Shown in pieces: positions 8,581 through 17,138 of a stretch of 64,000 nt of DNA (position 1 is the stretch's first letter; each line of letters begins with the position of its first letter). The notes under the pieces were generated by a model. It was not told the origin of the DNA, ran no database searches, and saw only the letters and a list, made by a program, of their open reading frames with translations. Source of the DNA: Treponema phagedenis (GTDB taxonomy: Bacteria; Spirochaetota; Spirochaetia; Treponematales; Treponemataceae); contig NZ_CP042818.1 of the NCBI RefSeq assembly GCF_008153345.1, positions 2,170,001 through 2,234,000 of the forward strand, given 5' to 3'. The position numbers were made by a program, and so were the translations under genes.

Positions 8581-8590
8581 AAGGTTATTT

Positions 8591-8619
8591 TTGCATTATG
8601 CGTAAAATTTTTGTATATT
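8591..8619 (+). promoter_or_regulatory. Probable promoter of HAD phosphatase gene
   Basis: TTGCAT (8591-8596) and TATATT (8614-8619) are 17 bases apart, 41 bases before the start codon. The -10 region overlaps the near-palindrome ATATTATAATAT, which could also be an operator. Confidence 0.45.
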
Positions 8620-8659
8620 ATAATATGCAAATGGATATTATAAAAAAAGGAGGTTATCA

Positions 8660-9580
8660 ATGGCAAATATTATTGCGGTTGTTTGGGATTTTGATAAAAC
8701 ACTTGTTGACGGATATATGCAGGATCCGATTTTTGAAGAGTATGGGGTTGATTCAAAAGAATTTTGGGATGAGGTAAATAGCCTTCCCGCAAAATATGAA
8801 AAAGAACAAAATGTGCGAGTAAACCCTGATACGATTTATCTTAACCAATTTATTAAAGAGGCTAAAGCTAAAAACGGAAAATTTAAAGGGTTGAATAATA
8901 AAAAATTAAGAGATTTTGGTAGCAAAGTAAAATTTTACTCAGGTATTCCAGAAATATTTAAAAGAACAAAAGATGTGATAGATAAAAATTCTAGTTATAA
9001 AGAATATGATATTAAAATAGAGCATTATATTGTAAGTACCGGAATGGCGGAGGTTATAAGAGGATCTCTGGTAGAAAAATATGTTACCGATATTTGGGGC
9101 TGCGAATTAATTGAAGAAGAAATTAATGGAGAAAAAGTTATCAGCGAAGTTGTCTACACAATTGATAATACTACAAAAACAAGGGCTCTTTTTGAAATAA
9201 ATAAAGGAGTTAATCGTCACGAAGGTGTTCAGGTAAACACAAAAATACCGGAAGAAAAAAGAAGGGTGCATTTTCGCAACATGATTTATATTGCTGACGG
9301 ACCGAGCGATATCCGTGCATTCTCCCTCGTTAATCAAAATAAAGGGGCTACCTTTGCTGTTTATCCGAAAGGTAATATGCCTGCAATGAAGCAGGTAGAA
9401 CAAATGCGCGAAGATGGAAGAATCAATATGTATGCGGAGGCTGATTATCGCGATGGAACAATGGCCTATATGTGGTTATGCAATAAAATAGAACAATTCG
9501 CTGAAAGAATCTTGAATGATGAAAAAGAAAAAATAGCAAAATATGCGCAGCGAGGTACTCCTAAGCATTTAATTGATTAG
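8660..9580 (+). CDS. HAD-superfamily phosphatase
   Basis: A 306-residue cytoplasmic protein with all four HAD motifs: WDFDKTL near the N-terminus (nucleophile Asp10, acid/base Asp12), VSTGM (motif II), a Lys around ITK/TTKTRA (motif III, uncertain) and YIADGPSDI (motif IV, metal-binding acidic pair). The long helical insertion between motifs I and II (about residues 20-110) is a C1-type cap, as in phosphoserine phosphatase-like enzymes. The substrate is unknown. The start is well supported: AGGAGG six bases before ATG, and a 17-spaced promoter upstream. It stands alone, between a large repeat element and a palindrome-rich gap. It carries more AAA/AAT/ATA codons than its neighbours. Confidence 0.85.
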   Translation: MANIIAVVWDFDKTLVDGYMQDPIFEEYGVDSKEFWDEVNSLPAKYEKEQNVRVNPDTIYLNQFIKEAKAKNGKFKGLNNKKLRDFGSKVKFYSGIPEIFKRTKDVIDKNSSYKEYDIKIEHYIVSTGMAEVIRGSLVEKYVTDIWGCELIEEEINGEKVISEVVYTIDNTTKTRALFEINKGVNRHEGVQVNTKIPEEKRRVHFRNMIYIADGPSDIRAFSLVNQNKGATFAVYPKGNMPAMKQVEQMREDGRINMYAEADYRDGTMAYMWLCNKIEQFAERILNDEKEKIAKYAQRGTPKHLID

Positions 9581-9947
9581 CGTTACGTTAACGCCCAACA
9601 CTGAGATTTTAGTATAATACTTTAATGCAAAGAGCAAAACTAATGGTTAAGATTTTGCGGTAATTTTCCGAGCAAGATTTTAACTCGCGTTAGGGATTGG
9701 AGGAAACCGGCTCATGTTTTTCAAAACTGAGCCGGTAACAAAATTGCGGCGCTTAAAATAGCCGCAATTTTGGTCGGAGCCGATAGGCGGAGTTCCGGAA
9801 AGCCCGGCGGTTTGTAACTGGTTCATTCCGGCAAGGTATAAGAACAAAGCCGGCTTTAAATAAAACTCAAACCGCAACGCCCATAACCATAATTTATAGA
9901 TGAATTGTATTGTTCATGCTCTTGTCGTGGATACACGCCTGACAGTG
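9581..9947. other. Intergenic region with two strong palindromes, origin unclear
   Basis: No convincing gene. Two inverted repeats are conspicuous: 9707-9735 (CCGGCTCA ... TGAGCCGG) and 9740-9772 (AAAATTGCGGC ... GCCGCAATTTT). A 65-codon minus-strand frame crosses them but has no ribosome-binding site and no recognisable product. The region may be a decayed element different from the main repeat family. Confidence 0.4.
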
Positions 9948-9976
9948 TTGCAATTTTATTGAATCATGGCTACAAT
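9948..9976 (+). promoter_or_regulatory. Probable promoter of nitroreductase gene
   Basis: TTGCAA (9948-9953) and TACAAT (9971-9976) with exactly 17 bases between them, 36 bases before the start codon of the nitroreductase gene. Confidence 0.6.
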
Positions 9977-10011
9977 TATGTATTATCTAATAATTTTACA
10001 AGGAGCGGATA

Positions 10012-10527
10012 ATGAATGAAGTAATTAAGAATATGTTAACAAGAACGAGTGTGAGGAAATTTTCTGCACAAAAAATTGATGCCGATACGCTTAAAACAAT
10101 TGTTGAATGCGCGAAAGCTTCCCCAACCGCGAAAAATCGACAAGCAAGAAAATTCACTGTTGTGCATAATAAAGAAAAAATTGATGCGCTTGCAGCCGCT
10201 ATTGCAAAAGAGTTAGATCGCAGTAATTATAATTTTTATAATTGCGATGCGATTATTATTATCAGTTATGAAAAAGGTGATGAACACGGTTTCTGCGATT
10301 CTTCGGTTGCAATGCAAAATATTTATCTTGCCGCTCATGCATTGGGCTTGGGCTCTGTGTGGATAAATCAGCTTAAAAACAATTGCGATAGAAAGGCGAT
10401 TCGCGAAGTGCTTAACACTTTACATATTCCCCAAAATCATGAAGTTTGCGGTTTTTCGGCACTCGGGTATCCTGCTGAGACACCGGAAATAAAAGAAAGA
10501 ACCGAGCCGGTAGAATTTATCAATTAA
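10012..10527 (+). CDS. Small nitroreductase-family flavoprotein
   Basis: A 171-residue FMN-dependent oxidoreductase of the nitroreductase family. The N-terminal RTSVRKFSAQKID motif (FMN phosphate contact), KASPTAKNRQARKF and the later SSVAMQNIYLAAHALGLGSVWI block are family hallmarks; the C-terminal PEIKERTE replaces the usual KPR-type tail. Family members reduce nitro compounds, quinones or flavins with NAD(P)H; many serve in redox balance. The length is typical for short single-domain members. AAGGAG precedes the ATG by six bases and a good promoter lies upstream. The next gene begins five bases after the stop and is probably co-transcribed, although no metabolic link between the two is obvious. 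Confidence 0.88.
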   Translation: MNEVIKNMLTRTSVRKFSAQKIDADTLKTIVECAKASPTAKNRQARKFTVVHNKEKIDALAAAIAKELDRSNYNFYNCDAIIIISYEKGDEHGFCDSSVAMQNIYLAAHALGLGSVWINQLKNNCDRKAIREVLNTLHIPQNHEVCGFSALGYPAETPEIKERTEPVEFIN

Positions 10528-10532
10528 AATAA

Positions 10533-11573
10533 ATGCGGCAAGATTATAATCTGGGGTTTTTATTACAGTACGAAAATGTTGCCTGGTATGAAAACGGTGC
10601 GGTAAAAATTCTTGATCGAAGAAAATATCCTTCAAAGGTTGAGTATGTTTTTTGTGCCGATTATACGGAAGTTGCTCAAGCAATTACAGATATGGTAACG
10701 CAGAGCGGCGGGCCTTTTGCAGCCGCAGCAATGGGCATGGTGCTTGCCGCAAATAATGCGCTGCGTTTTTCGGAAGAGGAAGCAATTCGCATAATGGAAG
10801 ACGCAGCGTATACTCTTTCTCATGCGCGCCCCACCACGACCAAAGCAATGCAAAAAATAACTAATGAAGCTCTTTCTGTTTTTAAGAACAGCATTAGCCA
10901 AAAAAAAACTGCAAAAGAAATTACTGATGAGTTGTTTCAATTTGCCATAGATTGTAACAATAAGCGATACGCAGAAAATGCTCTTGCAAGCAGTTTTCTT
11001 GCGGACTGTATTCCAGACGGTTCGGGAGTGCTGACGCAATGTTTCGGAGAAACAACTATCGGTACTTTTTTGCGAAAAATAAATGAACAAAAAAAACAGC
11101 TTGTGATGTATTGTGCTGAAACACGCCCCTACTTGCAGGGAGCTCGGCTTACCGCCTCTCTCTGTTATTCGCAAGGTTTTGATACGGTTATTATCACTGA
11201 TAATATGATTGCCGCCGCAATGGCAGCAAATAAGGTGCAGGTTTTTATTTCTGCTGCCGATGTAATTACTGAAGACGGGCATATAATTAATAAGGTCGGA
11301 ACCCTTCAAATTGCATTAATTGCAAAGCATTTTAAGATTCCATATTATGTAATAGGTATCCCTGATCCCGCGCATCCGTCAATACAAACCACTCATATTG
11401 AGGAGCGTAATCCGAAAGGCATTCTTGAATTTAACGGAATGCGTATTGCCATTGACGGGGTTAAAGCTTGGTATCCGGCTTTTGATATCACGCCGCCTGA
11501 ACTTTGTACGGCAATTGCTACTGATAAAGGGCTGTTTCCTCCCAATCACTTGCAAGAATATCGGAACGCGTAA
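10533..11573 (+). CDS. MtnA / eIF2B-alpha-like aldose-phosphate isomerase
   Basis: A 346-residue protein of the methylthioribose-1-phosphate isomerase / eIF2B family. Seen: ETRPYLQGARLTA (196-208) for phosphosugar binding, Cys170 in VLTQC (catalytic cysteine position of MtnA) and Asp243 in AADVITEDGHIINKVGT (catalytic aspartate position), then IPYYVIG and HIEERNP. The usual LTHCN and GADR contexts are altered to LTQCF and AADV, so the substrate may not be methylthioribose-1-phosphate; related enzymes act on 5-deoxyribose- or ribose-phosphates. No other methionine-salvage gene is nearby. No ribosome-binding site is visible; the ATG lies five bases after the nitroreductase stop, so translation is likely coupled. 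Family is sure, substrate is open. Confidence 0.8.
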   Translation: MRQDYNLGFLLQYENVAWYENGAVKILDRRKYPSKVEYVFCADYTEVAQAITDMVTQSGGPFAAAAMGMVLAANNALRFSEEEAIRIMEDAAYTLSHARPTTTKAMQKITNEALSVFKNSISQKKTAKEITDELFQFAIDCNNKRYAENALASSFLADCIPDGSGVLTQCFGETTIGTFLRKINEQKKQLVMYCAETRPYLQGARLTASLCYSQGFDTVIITDNMIAAAMAANKVQVFISAADVITEDGHIINKVGTLQIALIAKHFKIPYYVIGIPDPAHPSIQTTHIEERNPKGILEFNGMRIAIDGVKAWYPAFDITPPELCTAIATDKGLFPPNHLQEYRNA

Positions 11574-11661
11574 GCCTTTGCAAATTTACGGTTTTTATTA
11601 GTTATTGTAACAGTTACGCAATTCTAAAGCCTTATCGATATTAGGACTGCTATAATTTGGT

Positions 11662-12420
11662 TTACTCTATTCTTACATACCCAAGCGGTAAAAGTTCACT
11701 ATAAATATTTCTAAACGAAGTATCAAAGCCATAGGTTACCGTATACATGTTTACATACCAGGCGGTTATATTATTTTCATCCGGCTTATCGTTTCGGGTA
11801 GAAGCTAGAACGTCGGAATCATCTCTTTTTATATTTTTTAAAAAGAACTCTTTTCTTTCCACCGGTATCTCTTTTGAATCGGATCCCGATCGGATTGGAA
11901 TGCCTAAGTGTTCATCAGCCGGAGTTGTAGGAGGAAAAACGGTATAGGTATGAAAAAGATCAAGACAGGCGTTAAAAGAGCCGAACGGTGTCAATCGTAA
12001 ATATACATATCGATTGAAAGGAGGGGTTACTGTTACTCCTTGAATAAAGCCTTTATCACTCCCCGTTGTTTGCAATGTTGCATACTTCTTTGTTTTCAAC
12101 AAATAAGATAGCGAGTCGGAGGGGTTCTTATTATTATAATCGGATATTTCAACCCGCTCTCTTTCACATACTGCTATATCTTCATAAATTCTATAAAAAA
12201 TTTCAAACCCTTTGAAAGAATTTGATAAAGTATTCTGAATGTTTTCTTGATCCGTTGTTTTGAAAGAAAAATATCTTTCTACCGGGTCGGCGACATCTCT
12301 TCCGTCTTTTGAATTTGTAGGCGGATAAAGATAAAAAATATCATCCAAACCGCAAGAAATAAATAAAAAACATAAAAAAAGAAGATAATATTTATGATGC
12401 GGCAGCATACCGGGACCCAT
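11662..12420 (-). CDS. Lipoprotein of unknown function
   Basis: A 252-residue lipoprotein with signal LLFLCFLFISC (Cys23 from the first ATG; Cys19 if the second ATG, MLPHHK, is used). Neither start has a clear ribosome-binding site; the first ATG begins 13 bases after the stop of the TPR gene, so reinitiation is plausible. The mature part is rich in aromatic, Asn and Asp residues, with motifs YVYLRLTPFGSFNACLDLF and NNITAWYVNMYTVTYGFD, which suggests an extracytoplasmic beta-rich fold. I do not recognise a family. It is the last gene of a minus-strand run with the TPR membrane protein and the sigma-54 activator, converging with the isomerase gene. Confidence 0.7.
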   Translation of the reverse strand: MGPGMLPHHKYYLLFLCFLFISCGLDDIFYLYPPTNSKDGRDVADPVERYFSFKTTDQENIQNTLSNSFKGFEIFYRIYEDIAVCERERVEISDYNNKNPSDSLSYLLKTKKYATLQTTGSDKGFIQGVTVTPPFNRYVYLRLTPFGSFNACLDLFHTYTVFPPTTPADEHLGIPIRSGSDSKEIPVERKEFFLKNIKRDDSDVLASTRNDKPDENNITAWYVNMYTVTYGFDTSFRNIYSELLPLGYVRIE

Positions 12421-12433
12421 TCAATGCGTAGTC

Positions 12434-13105
12434 TTAATGAGAAAGAGAAAGCTCAATTATCCTTGACTTACCGAGCAGTGCCCAGTTATCATTGGGAAAT
12501 TTTTCCAAAAGTTTATTATATGCTTCAATTGCTTCTTCGGTGTGAGAAAGAGCTTCCTGTAATCTTCCGATATTAAACATAGCACGAGGTTGAAGAGGAA
12601 ATTCAGGAGCCCCGGCAGATTTATTATAATAATCTAAAGCAAGATCTTGTTTTCCGGATTCATCGGCACATACCGCTGCATTAAAATAATTTACGCCTGA
12701 AAGATATGTTTTTTTACTTGATTCAGCTGCAAGCTCATAATTTTTCATTGCATTTTCCCAATCTTTACGAGAAAAGTAAATTTCCGCAATAGTTGTATAT
12801 GCTCGAGTGCCGGCATAAGAATTTTTATTTGAAGAGGCGATTTTTCCAAGTTTTTGAATTATCTCATTTTCCTTAGTTCCAGTATTTTCGCTATTTTTTT
12901 CTTTTTCGCTTACCCATTCGTTTCTTATTTCTTCAACTTTTGTTGCTGCCGTTCGGTGCATTTTGGAAGTGATTGTCAGATATACCGTTACACCGACAAT
13001 AATAGCAATAATTGCAAGAAAACCGATTAAAATAAATCTCCGTTTTGCGGCTAAAAAATCATTTATGACAACACCTATAGTATTGTTTTCATTTTGTAAA
13101 GCCAT
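12434..13105 (-). CDS. TPR-repeat membrane protein (YfgM-like topology)
   Basis: A 223-residue protein: a cytoplasmic N-terminus, one transmembrane helix (about residues 23-46, FILIGFLAIIAIIVGVTVYL), a charged linker, then tetratricopeptide-type helices (AYTTIAEIYFSRKDWENAM, NYFNAAVCADESGKQDLAL, AMFNIGRLQEALSHTEEAI). The topology resembles YfgM-like ancillary factors and suggests protein-protein contacts in the periplasm. AAGGAG lies six bases before the ATG, which immediately follows the TAA of the upstream regulator gene, so the two are translated from one message. Its precise partner is unknown. Confidence 0.82.
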   Translation of the reverse strand: MALQNENNTIGVVINDFLAAKRRFILIGFLAIIAIIVGVTVYLTITSKMHRTAATKVEEIRNEWVSEKEKNSENTGTKENEIIQKLGKIASSNKNSYAGTRAYTTIAEIYFSRKDWENAMKNYELAAESSKKTYLSGVNYFNAAVCADESGKQDLALDYYNKSAGAPEFPLQPRAMFNIGRLQEALSHTEEAIEAYNKLLEKFPNDNWALLGKSRIIELSLSH

Positions 13106-14614
13106 TTATTTCTCCTTGATATCAAGCTCTTTCAGTAGTCTTGATAAGTATGTTCTTTGTATATCTAAAACCTCCGCAGTGGAGGTTTGGTTCCAATTAT
13201 TTTTTTCCAACACCGATAAAATATATTGTTTTTTAAATACATTTATTGCGGTTTTTAAGGTCTTATCCTCAGGATTTTCAACAAATGTTTTGTTTGTAGT
13301 AAAAAATAGCGCATCTTCCGTTATATATGGAGGAGTTCCCACAACACAAGCCCGTTCAACAGCATTTTCAAGCTCCCGAATATTTCCGGGCCAATGATAT
13401 GCAAGCATTGCACTCATCGCTGTTTCCGTAAAACCTGCAAAGTCCTTTTTTACCGCCTTATTAAATTTTTTTAAGAAAAAATTTGCTAACGCAGGAATAT
13501 CTTCTATACGCTGCCTGAGCGGCGGAATATATATCGGCAACACATTAAGGCGGTAATACAAATCCGCTCGAAACGTCCCTTCTTCAACCAATTTTTCTAT
13601 ATTACGATTTGTGGCGGCGATAATTCGCACATCCGCAACAAAAGTTTTACTGGATCCTACCGGTTCAAACGTTTTATCCTGCAAAACACGTAAAAGCTTT
13701 GCTTGCACAAAGAGAGGCACTTCCCCGATCTCATCCAAGAAAATAGTACCCTTATTTGCCGTTTCGAATCCTCCTTTTCTGTCAGCAACCGCATCGGTAA
13801 AAGCGCCCCGAACATGTCCGAAAAGCTCACTTTCAAGCAATCCCTCCGGAAGAGCGGCACAGTTGACACGAATAAAAGGCTCCCCTGCCCTATCAGAATT
13901 AAGGTGAATTTGCTCCGCAATGAGCTCCTTCCCTACCCCGCTTTCGCCTAAAATTAAAACCGATGCATCCGACACTGCAATTCTTTTGCAGATCGCAAGC
14001 TTTTCCAACATAATGGGACTTTCGGCAATCAGCGTATGATACCCTTGCTCCTGTGTGAGCTGGTCCTGCAATCTAATAATTTCTTCTTGCGATTGCTTAT
14101 AATTAGATGCGTTTTGATATGCAAGAGCGGTTTGCGTTGCAAAAAGTTCAAGCACTTCTAAATCATTAAGAGTAAAATCTTGGTTATCAGCCTTATTCAA
14201 AACCTCGATAACACCGATACACTCGGTTTTAATCCGCATTGGAACCGCTAACATGTTTCTGGTAACATATCCGGTTGTTTCCTGCACACTTGAATCAAAC
14301 CGCGTATCGTTTTGTACATCGTTAATAATTGCACTTTTACTATGCTTAACAACCCAACCCGCAATTCCGTTTAGTCCTACAAGAATTTTTTTTGCCTCAA
14401 TTCCTCTCGGACCGAGCGCTATTTCAAAACGCAAGTTTTTTTTATCGGCAGTTACTATCAATAACGAAGCCGCATCTCCTCCGACAACGTCCATAGCGGA
14501 CTGAACTATTTTCTCCAAAAGAGCATTCAGATCCGAATAGTTTGAGTTGATAAGGAGACTGATTTGAATAAGAGCATTTAATTTTTCAGCATCGATGTTA
14601 GTGCTTAAATTCAT
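13106..14614 (-). CDS. Sigma-54-dependent transcriptional activator, GAF-AAA+-Fis
   Basis: A 502-residue enhancer-binding protein. Order: GAF sensor domain (about residues 20-168), AAA+ sigma-54 interaction domain (192-430) and a Fis-type helix-turn-helix at about 455-500 (NWNQTSTAEVLDIQRTYLSRLL). Walker A is GESGVGKE (223-230) and Walker B IFLDE (291-295). The sigma-54 contact loop reads GAFTDA (270-275) instead of the canonical GAFTGA, a natural variant that is not by itself inactivating. HWPGNIREL is the sensor II region. The organisation matches FhlA/NifA-type activators, and a similar protein exists in other treponemes. Target genes cannot be read from the window. It lies 22 bp downstream of the cmk-rpsA fusion gene and upstream of a TPR protein. 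Confidence 0.93.
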   Translation of the reverse strand: MNLSTNIDAEKLNALIQISLLINSNYSDLNALLEKIVQSAMDVVGGDAASLLIVTADKKNLRFEIALGPRGIEAKKILVGLNGIAGWVVKHSKSAIINDVQNDTRFDSSVQETTGYVTRNMLAVPMRIKTECIGVIEVLNKADNQDFTLNDLEVLELFATQTALAYQNASNYKQSQEEIIRLQDQLTQEQGYHTLIAESPIMLEKLAICKRIAVSDASVLILGESGVGKELIAEQIHLNSDRAGEPFIRVNCAALPEGLLESELFGHVRGAFTDAVADRKGGFETANKGTIFLDEIGEVPLFVQAKLLRVLQDKTFEPVGSSKTFVADVRIIAATNRNIEKLVEEGTFRADLYYRLNVLPIYIPPLRQRIEDIPALANFFLKKFNKAVKKDFAGFTETAMSAMLAYHWPGNIRELENAVERACVVGTPPYITEDALFFTTNKTFVENPEDKTLKTAINVFKKQYILSVLEKNNWNQTSTAEVLDIQRTYLSRLLKELDIKEK

Positions 14615-14636
14615 AAAAAGCTCTCATTCAAATATA

Positions 14637-17048
14637 TTATTCTGAAGGTTTATTCTTTAAAAGATCTCCCAACGTAAAGGAGTCTGCATCATCTTCCTGT
14701 CCGGAAGCCATGTATTGTGAAATCTCTTCTTGCTGCATTTTCTTTTTATAATCCCGAATAGAGAATGCGGTTTTCTTTTCGCGAGGATTGATATCGATAA
14801 CAACAGCCTTAACCTTATCGCCAACCTGATATTTTTGTAAGGCTTCGTCCGGATTAGCATCCCGTCCTTCAACCAGGTTTTGCTTATGAATAAGTCCTTC
14901 AATATCTCCCGGCACTTTTACAAAGATTCCGAAGTCGGTAATAGATGTTACCTCACCTTCAACAAAAGAACCTATTTTGTAGGCATTGGCAAATGTTTCC
15001 CACGGATCTTCGGTAAGTTGTTTAATACCAAGTCGAATTCTATGCGTTTCGGGAGTGCATTCAATAACCATACAATCAATTTCTTGCCCTACCTCAAGTT
15101 CACTGCCAAGATGTCGAATTTTCTTTGTCCAAGAAATATCATCGCTGTGTAAAAATCCGTCAATACCTTCTTCAAGCTCAACAAATGCTCCCGCATTGGT
15201 AATTTTTACAACCTTTCTGGTAAGTCTTGTTCCTACCGGATAGCGTGTATCAATATCGTCCCATGGATTTGCGGTAACCTGCTTTAAACCGAGAGAAACT
15301 CTTCCGGCCTGAATATCATACCCGAGAATCATGCATTCCACTTCATCGCCTGATTTTACCATATCACTCGGTTTGTTGATTTTCTTAACCCAACTGAATT
15401 CACTGATATGCGCCAAACCTTCAATCCCTTCTGAAAGCTCGATAAAAGCACCGAAATCAGTAATTTTAGTTACTCGCCCTTTTACAATATCATTCACTTG
15501 GAATTTATTTTCAAATTCTAACCACGGATCGGGAGTAAAATGCTTTAATGAAAGGTTTATCCGCTTCTCCGCCATATCAAGACGAATAACCATGAGCTTT
15601 ATTTTTTCACCTTTTTTAACAAAGTCTTTAGGGCGCATCACATGTCCCCAGCTCATATCATTTACATGAAGCAACCCGTCAAAACCTCCGAGATCAATAA
15701 AGGCGCCGAAACTGGTAAAGCTCTTTACCCTGCCTTCAACAACATCGCCGATATTCGTATTTTGAAAGAATTCATCCCGTGTTTTTTCGGTAACCTCTTC
15801 AAGATATTTTCGTCTATTTACAACAATGTTGTCATTTTCTCTGTTTTGTCTATTGGGAGAAATTCTCTCAATATAGAATTTTCCGGAAACGCCTACCAAG
15901 CTTTCGGGGTTATCTACTTTTTGACTGTCAGCCTGACTAATCGGAAGAAAAGCAATAATGCCCGACCCCAAATCAACATCGTATCCGGATCGCTTATCAA
16001 TAAGCTTTATAATTTTTCCTTCAATCGGTTCTTTGTTTTTTTCAGCAGAGTATAAAGAATCTTTTATAGTCATTTTATCGGCTCTCAGCTTTGAAAGCTC
16101 AGGTCCGTTCATTCCTATTTTTTCAATATAAACGCGAACTGCATCTCCCTTTTTAGGCGCAGTTTCAAATTCTGTCAAAGGAACATGCCCTTCAGACTTC
16201 CCGCCGACATCGACAAAAACCGTATCGTCGGTAACTTGAATAATAATCCCCTCTTTCACCGTTCCCGGTTGAGGAGCTTCAAATGAATACTGCTCTTGTA
16301 ATTGTGCTTGAATGCCTTCTTGGGAGTTTTTTACGGCATTCTTTTCCACTTCCATATCTTCCATACGTAACCCTTTACTGTGTATTTTGTTTTTTATTAT
16401 CTCACAAACTTCTTTTATGGTCAAGCGAGAAGTATCTAAATATGCGGCATCTTTTGCAATTTTTAAGCTTCCCTCTTTCTTATTTTTATCAATTTGGTCT
16501 CTTTCCTCAATATTTGCTGTAATTTCTTCTAAAGAAAGTTTGCTGGTACCCTGATTAAACCGCCGCTTTGCCCGAGCTTCTACAGAAGCATCAAGATAAA
16601 ATTTAAAATCCGCATCAGGAAATACAACGGTGGTCATATCTCTGCCTTCGCAAATAATATCGAGCGATCGGGCTGCATCGCGAATCTTTTTGTTAATACA
16701 ATGGCGAATCGGAATAATGGCGGAAAGGGCCGCAACAATTTTTTCAACCGCATCACTGCGCAGAAAAGCCTCGACATTCTCATTTCCGAGATATACAGAT
16801 CCGTTGCTATAGCGTAAGTCAGTGTGTTCGGCAAACTCCGTCCATCGCTCTTCTTCGGATAAATCGGGGGGAGCAGCGCCACTTCCATCGGCACTTCCCC
16901 CAAGTGAACGCAATACGGCAAGACTTAAGGCTCGATAAAAGCTGCCGGTATTCATAAAAGTAAGATGCAATTCTTCGGCAAGTAATTTTGCAATAGTACT
17001 TTTTCCCGATCCGGCAGGTCCGTCAACTGCTACAATAATATTTTTCAT
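14637..17048 (-). CDS. cmk-rpsA: Fusion protein: cytidylate kinase + ribosomal protein S1
   Basis: An 803-residue fusion. Residues 1-225 are a cytidylate kinase (CMP/dCMP phosphorylation) with P-loop GPAGSGKS (10-17), the NMP-binding NTGSFYRA region and EGRDMTTVVFP. After a charged linker (about 226-260) come six S1 RNA-binding domains at about 262-325, 341-412, 434-505, 520-590, 606-676 and 692-764; repeats 3, 4 and 6 have the classic FGAF/FGIF core. S1 recruits mRNA to the 30S subunit. In many bacteria cmk and rpsA are adjacent genes; here they are one polypeptide, a state I know from treponemes. The ATG at 17048 gives a normal kinase N-terminus. No frameshift or internal stop is present, so fusion is real unless processed. 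ATGs near codons 229 and 232 could allow internal initiation of free S1. Confidence 0.95.
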   Translation of the reverse strand: MKNIIVAVDGPAGSGKSTIAKLLAEELHLTFMNTGSFYRALSLAVLRSLGGSADGSGAAPPDLSEEERWTEFAEHTDLRYSNGSVYLGNENVEAFLRSDAVEKIVAALSAIIPIRHCINKKIRDAARSLDIICEGRDMTTVVFPDADFKFYLDASVEARAKRRFNQGTSKLSLEEITANIEERDQIDKNKKEGSLKIAKDAAYLDTSRLTIKEVCEIIKNKIHSKGLRMEDMEVEKNAVKNSQEGIQAQLQEQYSFEAPQPGTVKEGIIIQVTDDTVFVDVGGKSEGHVPLTEFETAPKKGDAVRVYIEKIGMNGPELSKLRADKMTIKDSLYSAEKNKEPIEGKIIKLIDKRSGYDVDLGSGIIAFLPISQADSQKVDNPESLVGVSGKFYIERISPNRQNRENDNIVVNRRKYLEEVTEKTRDEFFQNTNIGDVVEGRVKSFTSFGAFIDLGGFDGLLHVNDMSWGHVMRPKDFVKKGEKIKLMVIRLDMAEKRINLSLKHFTPDPWLEFENKFQVNDIVKGRVTKITDFGAFIELSEGIEGLAHISEFSWVKKINKPSDMVKSGDEVECMILGYDIQAGRVSLGLKQVTANPWDDIDTRYPVGTRLTRKVVKITNAGAFVELEEGIDGFLHSDDISWTKKIRHLGSELEVGQEIDCMVIECTPETHRIRLGIKQLTEDPWETFANAYKIGSFVEGEVTSITDFGIFVKVPGDIEGLIHKQNLVEGRDANPDEALQKYQVGDKVKAVVIDINPREKKTAFSIRDYKKKMQQEEISQYMASGQEDDADSFTLGDLLKNKPSE

Positions 17049-17138
17049 GCTGTTAACAAGTATACAAATTTTCTTATTTTTTGCATAGCTTTTTTAATAG
17101 CTCTAGCCTTTTTTTTCTATTTTTACTATATTAAAGAA

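Noticed and set aside
9680-9877. 65-codon minus-strand frame
   Set aside because: It spans two strong palindromes and has no ribosome-binding site or recognisable product.
13789-13810. GAFTDA in the sigma-54 activator as an inactivating change
   Set aside because: GAFTDA occurs naturally in functional activators and all other AAA+ motifs are intact.
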